NCBI GenBank assembly: GCA_910583725.1
Contig: CAJTXZ010000037.1
Span: forward strand, 1-12,872
Origin: an uncultured Vampirovibrio sp.
GTDB lineage: Bacteria > Cyanobacteriota > Vampirovibrionia > Gastranaerophilales > Gastranaerophilaceae
DNA length: 12,872 bases
Direction of reading: 5' to 3'
Position numbers and translations under genes: made by a program. Below are positions 6,675 through 12,872 of the stretch, piece by piece; the stretch's first letter is position 1; each line of letters starts with the position of its first letter. The notes beneath the pieces were generated by a model. It was not told the origin of the DNA. It did not search any database and saw nothing but the letters and a program-made list of their open reading frames with translations.

Positions 6675-7769
6675 TTATACAACTGCATATAAAACAGTTT
6701 CATCAGAAAAACATTGGTTGTGATGTCTTATGTATAATTTGTAATTGGGATTGATTGACTTTATATATTGTGGCAGAGTTATCAAATCTTCATTTTTATG
6801 ATAGCAGCAAATTGCAAGTTGGGGCTTATTATCCTTTATTAATTTTCTTGCACCTTTTAGCATTTCAAGCTCGCTGCCTTCAATATCGGCTTTCAGAAAA
6901 ATTTTACCCCTCCCCCCCGACCAAATTTTGTAATCATCTATAGCATCAACATCAATCTTTGTATTTCCATTGTCTGATATCTTCGAAGCTGTAGTGTTTT
7001 CTGCATCAAAATACAAAGATGTTTTATGGCTCCAAACACCTTTGTTAATTACTTTTATTTTTTCATTTCCAAAATGGTTTTTCTTTAATTCTTCAACATT
7101 TTTAGAATCAGCCTCAAAAGCATATATTGTTTTATATTTGCCATTTGTCTGTTTTATAAATTCTGTGATTGTATCGCCATTATAAGCGCCGCAATCAATA
7201 AATGTATCAACATTTGAAAGTTTTATTACTTCATCAAAATATTGTAGCTTCGTATAATGTTCAATTAATTCTTTTAAATCACCGCCCAATTTTGTCTTTA
7301 AATATGCGATAAATATTTGCTTAGATTCTTTATCATCAAGCCAGTTGTATGTTTGGTAGAATAAATCTTTATTATTTTCAAAATAATTTTTATCAAACTT
7401 TTTGCCGTCATAGAAATAGAGTACTCTGTCAGCTCTTGCAAAAATATTCGTTTTCATGACTTCCATGTATTTGGTATAATTATAAAAACCGATAATAACA
7501 TCGAAATTATTGTAATTGTTTAATACATAGGTTTTTGAATAAACATTTTTGTCATCAATCTTTTGATTTGGAATATAATATTCATCATCCACAAAAAATG
7601 CTTCCACATCTTTTCCTAAAGATGTAACAAGATTATATTTTCTTCTTGCCGTGGCCTGTGCACCGTAAATGAAGATTTTATTATTGGTATTTTTTAAATA
7701 GTCGAGATTATCTTCATATAAATTAGATAAGCCATCTAATTCTAAGTTACATTTTTCAAGTGTATGCAT
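6675..7769 (-). CDS. FkbM-family methyltransferase with N-terminal Rossmann-like domain
   Basis: This is an SAM-dependent O-methyltransferase of 364 residues. The first about 125 residues form a separate nucleotide-binding-like domain: KIFIYGAQATARR (31-43) is a beta strand followed by a glycine/alanine turn, and it is followed by VEAFFVDDE (55-63) and VIIGFYN (91-97). The catalytic domain follows, with the SAM loop FIDCGAYNGDT (190-200), the acidic strand end AFEAD (217-221) and the FkbM hallmark LKADIEGSE (292-300). This architecture recurs in polysaccharide clusters, where FkbM enzymes methylate sugar hydroxyls. GGAGA precedes the ATG at 7769 by five bases. Just before LKADIEG the coding strand has G7-A-G4, encoding SGGRGK (284-289), an interrupted homopolymer discussed under findings. 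The target hydroxyl is unknown. Confidence 0.87.
   Translation of the reverse strand: MHTLEKCNLELDGLSNLYEDNLDYLKNTNNKIFIYGAQATARRKYNLVTSLGKDVEAFFVDDEYYIPNQKIDDKNVYSKTYVLNNYNNFDVIIGFYNYTKYMEVMKTNIFARADRVLYFYDGKKFDKNYFENNKDLFYQTYNWLDDKESKQIFIAYLKTKLGGDLKELIEHYTKLQYFDEVIKLSNVDTFIDCGAYNGDTITEFIKQTNGKYKTIYAFEADSKNVEELKKNHFGNEKIKVINKGVWSHKTSLYFDAENTTASKISDNGNTKIDVDAIDDYKIWSGGRGKIFLKADIEGSELEMLKGARKLIKDNKPQLAICCYHKNEDLITLPQYIKSINPNYKLYIRHHNQCFSDETVLYAVV
6907..6918 (-). repeat. Interrupted 12-base G tract (G7-A-G4 on the coding strand)
   Basis: The plus strand reads CCCCTCCCCCCC, which is a 12-base C run with one T at position 6911. On the coding strand of the FkbM gene this is G7-A-G4 after TC, specifying S-G-G-R-G. 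It has the same total length as the C12 tract at 1894-1905. One substitution within a former G12 would explain it and would largely lock the frame, because interruptions lower slippage. A chance origin cannot be excluded, but G/C runs are otherwise very scarce here. Confidence 0.6.
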
Positions 7770-7788
7770 ATTATCTCCAATTTTATTT

Positions 7789-8913
7789 TTATAATTTTAT
7801 CCAATTTTTTTCCATTGAAGCCTTGTGGGCATTTTCGAATAATTTTAATCCTTCAAGTGTTTTGTCTATCGAAAGAATATAATCTGAACTGAATTTCCCA
7901 TACAGTTTAAAATCAGACAAGGCCTTATATAAATCAACATAATAATTTGCAAAAGCCTCTATAAACCCAATTGGATGACCTGCTTTAAAACGGTTGTATC
8001 TGCTAAGCAGACCGATATTTGTATCATTGCTTCTGTCATAATTTATAAGAACTCCGTCATTTTTTGCAATTTTTAATATTTCAGGCTCCATCTGATACCA
8101 TTCTGCACTGGCATTGGTGCCGTAAATCCTTATTTTTAGACCATTTCTATTGCCCAATGCTGACTTTGAATACCACATATTTACAGACAAATTGTTTGTG
8201 TATTTAACAAGACATTTTACATCATCAACTATGTCCTTAAAAAATCCATATGAGTTTTCTTCTGCAGTAATTTGCAATGGTGTTTCTTCGGTTAAAAATG
8301 CAATCATATTATGTAAATGCGTGCCCAAATCTAAAGAAATTGTGGGTATTTTATAATCATGCAATCTCCACTTTTGTACCACAGGCTTTGAGCCGTCGTT
8401 TTTCAACCTGATATAGCCTTCCTGCGGCATTTCTATATTTATACTGATTATTTTCCCTAAATATTCTTCTTTGATTTTTTGCTTAAGCACCCTTAACATT
8501 GGATAACCGGTGTAATTGTATGTAACTGCAAGAAATTGATTATTCTTTTTTGCTGTTTCAATAATATTTTTACCGGCTTCATAAGATGTGGCAAGTGATT
8601 TTTCGCAAATAACACTATATCCAGCATTGAGGCAATTAATAACAATTTCTTCGTGTAAATCAGTGGATACAAGAACAATAATAACATCAACATTGTTCTT
8701 TTCTTTTATAAGCAGTTCTTTATAGTTAGAATAAACGTGTGATTTATCAATGTTATATTCTTCTGCGGTTTTTTGGTTTACATCTTCGTTTCTACTAAAA
8801 GCGCCGCTAACCAATACAAATTTACTGTCCATCTGGCTTGCTATTTTATGCGTTATGCCAATAGCAGAATTAATATTGCCGCCGATAAATGCCATTCTAT
8901 ATATTTTTTTCAT
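7789..8913 (-). CDS. Gfo/Idh/MocA-family NAD(P)-dependent oxidoreductase
   Basis: This is a predicted sugar (or sugar-nucleotide) dehydrogenase or reductase of about 374 residues. The N-terminal Rossmann domain starts YRMAFIGGNINSAIGITH (5-22), followed by VDVIIVLVSTDLHEE (75-89). The dinucleotide-binding signature usually written EKP appears as CEKSLATS (103-110), with Ser in place of Pro. The second domain has TYNYTGYPM (131-139) and DLGTHLHNM (195-203), which supplies the catalytic-region His/Asp set of the family. A longer frame begins at 8931 with TTG, but GGAGA (8924-8920) is correctly placed for the ATG at 8913, so I use that. The gene overlaps the ATP-grasp gene by 17 bp. Family members set C3 or C2 oxidation states in amino-sugar pathways, but the substrate is not evident. 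Confidence 0.87.
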   Translation of the reverse strand: MKKIYRMAFIGGNINSAIGITHKIASQMDSKFVLVSGAFSRNEDVNQKTAEEYNIDKSHVYSNYKELLIKEKNNVDVIIVLVSTDLHEEIVINCLNAGYSVICEKSLATSYEAGKNIIETAKKNNQFLAVTYNYTGYPMLRVLKQKIKEEYLGKIISINIEMPQEGYIRLKNDGSKPVVQKWRLHDYKIPTISLDLGTHLHNMIAFLTEETPLQITAEENSYGFFKDIVDDVKCLVKYTNNLSVNMWYSKSALGNRNGLKIRIYGTNASAEWYQMEPEILKIAKNDGVLINYDRSNDTNIGLLSRYNRFKAGHPIGFIEAFANYYVDLYKALSDFKLYGKFSSDYILSIDKTLEGLKLFENAHKASMEKNWIKL

Positions 8914-10105
8914 TGATATTCTCCACATCAACCGAAATTAGGTCATTCAAATAAGGAATAGTTTTTTGCATTTCTTCATCAGAATCAAAATAAATAAATG
9001 CAATCCCTGCTTTGTATAACTTTTCATTTTCAATAATATCTCCAGGTTTCCACCACTGCATTGTTTCTTTTATATTGTTTTTTATCTTGTCATCTATGTT
9101 GACCTTTTTTAATACACCGGTTTTGTTTCCCATAATACAGTGTCTTACAATGTTGTGTTTAATAGGCATTTGCTTAACCTTTCCCATATCAAGACCCATT
9201 TCGGCTTTTACGATGAGCTCGGGGTAATTAATGCCTGTTGCAAGTTCTACAAATTTTATATATAAATCTCCAGGTGCACGTCTTGTAATCTCAAGAATTA
9301 TAGGGGTGTTGTTTTTGTCAAGAATAAATTGAAGATGCAATATCCCATCTGTTAAGTTCAAATGAGAAACAATTTTCTCACAATCTTCAATTAGTTGCTC
9401 AATAGCACTTTTTGCAACTCCAGATGTGGTTGACGCCCCAGAAACAAGATATTCATTAATGTTATGCTGTTCATTATCAACAAAATAAAAAACAATTTTT
9501 TTGTTTTGAACTAAAGTTGTAAAGCCATGATTTGAGCCCTGGATGAATTCTTCAGCAAGAATATAATTTTGTCTTGTTTTTTCAAAAGCAATTTTGCAGG
9601 CAGGCAAAAGTTCGTCTGTTGTATAACATTTTGTCATTCCGTGCCCTGTGGTTAAGTCTACAGCTTTAATCATTATTGGAAAAGTTAAATTTTTTGTTAT
9701 TAATTCAATATCCTCTAAGCAAGTACAGATAAGACTCTTAGGTGTTTTAATGCCTAGCTTTTTTGCGAGTGCGCGATATTTATCTTTTATATGAATTGTT
9801 TCAGAAATTTCAGGTAAATCATGTCCTTTGAAACCAAGCTTTTCAGATACCCAAGAAGCAGTAAGTAAAGAAAAATCATGGCAGCCCGAAACAACACCAC
9901 AAACGCCTTCTTTTTCGGCTATTTTTAAAACACCTTCCCTATCTGAATAGTCGCATTTAATTGATTTATCTGCATATTTATGACCAAGTCCTTGCAAATT
10001 CCCGCTTAAAGTTATAGTGTAATAGCCAAGATTTTGTGCAGCTTTAATTAATGGTATTTCAGAATAAGAACCGTTTAAAATTAGTACTTTTTTATTATTA
10101 TCCAT
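8897..10105 (-). CDS. ATP-grasp ligase (carboxylate-amine ligase type)
   Basis: The product is a 402-residue ATP-grasp enzyme. Its N-terminal pre-ATP-grasp domain begins KKVLILNGSYSEIPLIKAA (5-23) and includes GVVSGCHDFSLLTASWV (70-86), resembling carbamoyl-phosphate synthetase/PurK-like ligases. The ATP-grasp core shows FPIMIKAVD (142-150) with the nucleotide-binding Lys147, the glycine loop TTGHGMTK (152-159), the hinge AEEFIQG (184-190), and the magnesium/phosphate end motif ILEITRRAPGD (270-280) with Glu272 and Arg275/276. Such enzymes activate a carboxylate as acyl phosphate and join it to an amine or other nucleophile. Overlap of 8 bp with the WbqC gene and 17 bp with the oxidoreductase gene suggests one functional unit. 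An amide decoration of an amino sugar is plausible but inferred. The ATG at 10105 is preceded by GGGAGA. Confidence 0.87.
   Translation of the reverse strand: MDNNKKVLILNGSYSEIPLIKAAQNLGYYTITLSGNLQGLGHKYADKSIKCDYSDREGVLKIAEKEGVCGVVSGCHDFSLLTASWVSEKLGFKGHDLPEISETIHIKDKYRALAKKLGIKTPKSLICTCLEDIELITKNLTFPIMIKAVDLTTGHGMTKCYTTDELLPACKIAFEKTRQNYILAEEFIQGSNHGFTTLVQNKKIVFYFVDNEQHNINEYLVSGASTTSGVAKSAIEQLIEDCEKIVSHLNLTDGILHLQFILDKNNTPIILEITRRAPGDLYIKFVELATGINYPELIVKAEMGLDMGKVKQMPIKHNIVRHCIMGNKTGVLKKVNIDDKIKNNIKETMQWWKPGDIIENEKLYKAGIAFIYFDSDEEMQKTIPYLNDLISVDVENINEKNI
8920..8924 (-). promoter_or_regulatory. Ribosome binding site fixing the oxidoreductase start
   Basis: GGAGA on the minus strand sits six bases before the ATG at 8913 and within the 3' end of the ATP-grasp coding sequence. 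It decides against the TTG (8931) and first ATG (8928) further upstream, which lack such a site. Confidence 0.6.
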
Positions 10106-10817
10106 TAATTTTCTCCCTGCTTTTCATATAGTTTATTGCTTCTTTGCCTGTGTTAAATATCAAATCCAAAACACTTACTTCATGTTGAAAGGGTGGATAT
10201 AACTGCACATATTCAGGATAGTCTGAATAATCCATCCAAGTTAATTTTATATTGGCTTCTTTAAATAATCTTTCATCTATATAATCTTTTGCCGCAGGGC
10301 CTGAAATATATTCGCTACCATTTACTTTTTGAACTAAATCAACAAGGCGTTCGGTCTTGCCATCTATTAGGCCATAGTCTTTATCAAAAGATATCTTAGT
10401 TTTTATTCCCAGTATTTCATTAATTGCTTTTATGAATTTATAATTAATGTTGCATAAATAATCTTCATTTACGCTTGTTCTATAGAGTTCCTCAAAAATT
10501 GCTTTATAATCTTTAAAATATGGAGCTTTTGAATAGTTATTAACCAAACTATTCCAATGCTTTTTACTCCAGCGTTTATCAGTTATTTTTGTTTTGCTAA
10601 TTTTGCGTTCTTCTGCAATAGCGCCTTTTGTCTCACATGGTATTGTAAGCCAAATGACTCCCATTTGGGATTTTATCTTATTTCTATTTCTCCAGTCATT
10701 TTTTGTATATTGCATTTCATCGTAAAAAATAAACTCGTCAACCGACGCTATAATATCGAAATAACCCTTCCAAGGAATATAATTTGATTGCAATATGGCA
10801 ACTTTTTTATTTTGCAT
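10098..10817 (-). CDS. WbqC-family protein
   Basis: The product (about 239 residues) is a clear WbqC-family member, a family found in O-antigen, capsule and related sugar clusters whose biochemical role is poorly defined. Conserved stretches are AILQSNYIPWKGYFDIIA (7-24), YDEMQYTKNDWRNRNKIK (32-49) and WLTIPC (56-61). A later GPAAKDYID (about 174-182) and the C-terminal PPFQHEVSVLDLIFNTG region complete the family pattern. No signal peptide or membrane segment is seen. A TTG at 10820 is in frame, but GAGGAGG (10830-10824) is ideally placed for the ATG at 10817. The gene overlaps the upstream glycosyltransferase by 11 bp and the downstream ATP-grasp gene by 8 bp. The tight linkage suggests it acts with the ligase, perhaps on an amino-sugar acyl group. 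Confidence 0.9.
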   Translation of the reverse strand: MQNKKVAILQSNYIPWKGYFDIIASVDEFIFYDEMQYTKNDWRNRNKIKSQMGVIWLTIPCETKGAIAEERKISKTKITDKRWSKKHWNSLVNNYSKAPYFKDYKAIFEELYRTSVNEDYLCNINYKFIKAINEILGIKTKISFDKDYGLIDGKTERLVDLVQKVNGSEYISGPAAKDYIDERLFKEANIKLTWMDYSDYPEYVQLYPPFQHEVSVLDLIFNTGKEAINYMKSREKING

Positions 10818-12822
10818 CAAATACCTCCTCTAGTTGCTTGAAAATAATATCCTCGTCCAAGTACATCTTAGCCCTTGAATAATTGTCATTATATTCAATA
10901 AAATCAGAAAAAGTTAAATCTGGAATACTTATAGTATCATATATTGGCATTTGGTCATTTTTCATACATTTATAAGTTGTAACATCACTTCTTATAAATA
11001 CTTTTGTCCCTATCGCGAGGGAAACTGTTGTATTTCCAAGACCCTGCTGACGATTTTGGTTTAGTATCAAAATATCATTTTGTATCAGGTGTTTTAAATA
11101 CTCGTCTGGTGAGATGAAACTATCAAGATATTCAAATTTATCACCAAAAATCTCTGTTCCTTTCTTAATTATTTCATTTTTGACGCCTAAATCACCATAA
11201 GACAAAATCGTGGTAATTTTAATATTTTCATCCTTGAATTTAGATAAAATATCCAGCATTTCAAGAGTTGATTTGTCACTTGAATTATTGATTTGAATTT
11301 TTGTATAATTTTTGTTTGGTTTTTCAATGCCTTCAATCATTTTTAAGCCAATAGGCGGAATAAGATATACGGGATAAAAATTTTTATTCATAATATCATA
11401 TTTTTCAAGAACTGCGTTTTTGTCTTTGTCGGTTATATACCCCTTAAAATTCTGCCTCACATAATCATTAATTTTGTCTCTTTTGGCATTGTATAAATCT
11501 CCGCCCCAAATTCCCCAATAAGATTTTTTTAACAACTTTTTATTTTTATAAAGAAATTCCACAAGTTCATTATCAAATAATGAATGGCAAATAATTTTTT
11601 CGGGTTTTGAAAAGTTCAAGCCTTTTAAGCTTTTTATTTCAACTACATTGCTGCCTTCGGGAAACGGAAAATTCTCAAAAAATCTTTTACATAAAAATAG
11701 GTGTTCGCTTTGTTCAAAATTTTTATTAATAAAATCAACAAAAGGTTTATTGAATTTGTCATTAAACATAATATGTACATATTTGGCTGCGTTAATTTTT
11801 TTATTGATTAAATATTTATTTTTCCTTTTTAAAACCCCAATTCTTATAGCCTGTTTTAAATCTTTGATAAAATATTTTAATTGCGACTTTATTGAAAGCA
11901 TTGAATTAATAATACCTTTTCTTTTTTTAAAATAATGTTTGAGCTCAAATAATTGGTTGAAATTTTTTACATTACAGTTTTCTTTTGAAGCTTTAATATT
12001 CAAAAACGCGCGATATGATAGCAATAATAGCTCTGGATATTCTTCATTGTAATATTTATACATATTAATAAATAACCATACATTTAGTAAATTCTGATCT
12101 ATTGTTGAGCTTCCTTGCCATATGCCTTCATTGGTTATTCTGTAAACAGCCGTGTAATTTGTACAAAAATAACATTTGCCTTCTTTTAGGTGAATTAAGT
12201 TTCTAAAGCTATCTCCTCTAAAACTTTTTTCACACGATGGATTTTCTAAAACCAGCATTTTTTCTGGTACATTGTTTTTAAAAATAACATTTCTGAATAC
12301 TGTTGCACCAGTCCAGCCTAAAATTGCTTTATTATTTAAAAAATCTTGAAAGTCATAAGATCTATTCTGTTTGATATAAGTATACGGGCTTTGAACATTA
12401 TTTTCAAGCTTATAAGCATTTGTTGCATATATTGTATAATCAAGATTTTTTTCGAGAAAATCCAATGATTTTTGAACAAAATTTTCATCTATCCAATAAT
12501 CGTCAGGGTCTAATACACAAAAATAATCCGTTTTGGTGATTTGGTATGCTCTTAAAACATTTTTGTACAATCCTTGATTTTCATCTGATGTTAAAAGCGT
12601 AATTTTGTTTGGATGATTATTTTGATATTCTTGAATTATTTCAATAGTACCGTCCTTTGAACAATCATCTGCAATTATAATTTGATAATCATAAGCAGTT
12701 ATTTGCATAAAAATTGAATCAAGGGTTTCTTTTATATATTTTGCCTTATTGTATGAAGGAACAATGACTGTAAGTTTATTGTCGTGATTATTATCCAAAG
12801 AGCCTGCAATTTCTATGTTCAC
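10807..12822 (-). CDS. Bifunctional glycosyltransferase: GT2 domain fused to WecF-like (GT56) domain
   Basis: The 671-residue protein has two catalytic domains. Residues about 16-240 are a GT2 (GT-A) domain with LTVIVPSYNKAKYIKETLDS (17-36), ADDCSKDGT (51-59) and the metal motif VLDPDDYW (103-110). A basic linker of about 240-345 follows. Residues about 346-665 resemble 4-acetamido-4,6-dideoxygalactose transferase (WecF/RffT, GT56), with GIWGGDLY (437-444), NNSSDKS (512-518) and NQNRQQGLGNT (588-598), which align with IWGADLY, GNSGDRS and RQQGIGT as I recall them in E. coli WecF. This domain probably transfers the Fuc4N-type sugar made by RffA in the same operon, and the GT2 domain an adjacent sugar. 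The start is GTG at 12822, overlapping the upstream stop as GTGA. No other start precedes the GT2 core, and AAGGTG lies upstream. E. coli WecF itself is a stand-alone protein. Confidence 0.88.
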   Translation of the reverse strand: MNIEIAGSLDNNHDNKLTVIVPSYNKAKYIKETLDSIFMQITAYDYQIIIADDCSKDGTIEIIQEYQNNHPNKITLLTSDENQGLYKNVLRAYQITKTDYFCVLDPDDYWIDENFVQKSLDFLEKNLDYTIYATNAYKLENNVQSPYTYIKQNRSYDFQDFLNNKAILGWTGATVFRNVIFKNNVPEKMLVLENPSCEKSFRGDSFRNLIHLKEGKCYFCTNYTAVYRITNEGIWQGSSTIDQNLLNVWLFINMYKYYNEEYPELLLLSYRAFLNIKASKENCNVKNFNQLFELKHYFKKRKGIINSMLSIKSQLKYFIKDLKQAIRIGVLKRKNKYLINKKINAAKYVHIMFNDKFNKPFVDFINKNFEQSEHLFLCKRFFENFPFPEGSNVVEIKSLKGLNFSKPEKIICHSLFDNELVEFLYKNKKLLKKSYWGIWGGDLYNAKRDKINDYVRQNFKGYITDKDKNAVLEKYDIMNKNFYPVYLIPPIGLKMIEGIEKPNKNYTKIQINNSSDKSTLEMLDILSKFKDENIKITTILSYGDLGVKNEIIKKGTEIFGDKFEYLDSFISPDEYLKHLIQNDILILNQNRQQGLGNTTVSLAIGTKVFIRSDVTTYKCMKNDQMPIYDTISIPDLTFSDFIEYNDNYSRAKMYLDEDIIFKQLEEVFDAK
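10824..10830 (-). promoter_or_regulatory. Strong ribosome binding site for the WbqC-family gene
   Basis: GAGGAGG on the minus strand lies six bases before the ATG at 10817, inside the last codons of the upstream glycosyltransferase. It is the strongest Shine-Dalgarno match in the window and fixes the ATG, not the TTG at 10820, as the start. Confidence 0.75.
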
Positions 12823-12872
12823 CTTCCCACCACCTTCTCGTTATCTTTAATATCTTTTGTAACAATTGAGCC
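12819..12872 (-). CDS. C-terminal tail of a hexapeptide-repeat acyltransferase (partial)
   Basis: The frame entering from the right edge reads GSIVTKDIKDNEKVVGR before TGA at 12821-12819. The pattern GS-V/I-VTKDI-DN-VVG is the characteristic last coil of left-handed beta-helix acetyltransferases such as NeuD/PglD- or FdtC-like sugar N-acetyltransferases. The stop overlaps the GTG start of the following glycosyltransferase by four bases (GTGA), so this gene belongs to the same operon and is probably translationally coupled. An FdtC-type role, acetylating the 3-amino sugar made by the FdtB-like enzyme, would fit, but the rest of the gene lies outside the window. Confidence 0.7.
   Translation of the reverse strand, partial: GSIVTKDIKDNEKVVGR

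Noticed and set aside
8493..8693. 66-codon minus-strand open frame inside the Gfo/Idh gene in another frame
   Set aside because: It lies within the well-supported oxidoreductase frame, has no ribosome site of note and resembles no family.
8897..10105. Alternative naming of the ATP-grasp protein as D-Ala-D-Ala ligase or biotin carboxylase
   Set aside because: The order of motifs is ATP-grasp in general, but the protein lacks the specific Ddl signatures and biotin carboxylase context. A general carboxylate-amine ligase label is safer.
1..12872. CRISPR arrays, tRNA/rRNA genes, insertion sequences or phage genes
   Set aside because: I saw no regularly spaced direct repeats, no tRNA- or rRNA-like conserved segments, and no transposase or integrase motifs. 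The window is almost fully occupied by glycan genes.

Overview
The window is an AT-rich segment (I estimate roughly 30% G+C) of a bacterial surface-polysaccharide locus. Ten complete genes and the 3' tail of an eleventh all lie on the minus strand, so transcription runs from high to low coordinates. A few bases at the extreme left look like the end of a convergent plus-strand gene that marks the locus boundary. The organism cannot be named from this sequence. A WecE-type transaminase, a WecF-like transferase domain, dTDP-amino-sugar genes and a homopolymeric C tract inside a glycosyltransferase suggest a low-G+C, Gram-negative-type and probably host-associated bacterium. Campylobacterota or a gut Vampirovibrionia-like lineage would fit, but this is a guess.

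In transcription order the layout is as follows. The first feature is the tail of a hexapeptide-repeat acyltransferase (12872-12819). It is followed by a two-domain glycosyltransferase joining a GT2 domain to a WecF/GT56-like domain (12822-10807). Next comes a tightly overlapping set of WbqC-family protein (10817-10098), ATP-grasp ligase (10105-8897) and Gfo/Idh/MocA oxidoreductase (8913-7789). Then come an FkbM methyltransferase with an extra N-terminal Rossmann-like domain (7769-6675), a left-handed beta-helix acyltransferase (6654-5950), and RffA/WecE, the dTDP-4-amino-4,6-dideoxygalactose transaminase (5890-4754). After a 127-bp gap there is a second DegT-family sugar aminotransferase of FdtB/QdtB type (4626-3535), a GT-D fold glycosyltransferase (3532-2645), a GT2 glycosyltransferase carrying a C12 tract (2576-1689), and a GT-B glycosyltransferase (1635-85).

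Read together, the genes make at least two different dTDP-linked amino-dideoxy sugars: a 4-amino sugar of the Fuc4N type and probably a 3-amino sugar of the Fuc3N/Qui3N type. They acylate and methylate the glycan and assemble a heteropolysaccharide or lipopolysaccharide side chain through four glycosyltransferase genes (five catalytic domains). The WbqC/ATP-grasp/oxidoreductase trio suggests an extra, uncommon decoration, possibly an amide-linked acyl or aminoacyl group on an amino sugar; that is inference. Early genes (dTDP-glucose synthesis, 3,4-ketoisomerase, flippase, polymerase) are not in this window.

The most striking signal is a run of 12 C (coding strand) inside the GT2 gene at 1894-1905. 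It is in frame for the full protein, but gain or loss of one C truncates the protein, as expected for a phase-variable glycosyltransferase. A second 12-base tract of the same kind, interrupted by one base, lies in the FkbM methyltransferase gene (6907-6918) and may be a stabilised relic of such a switch.
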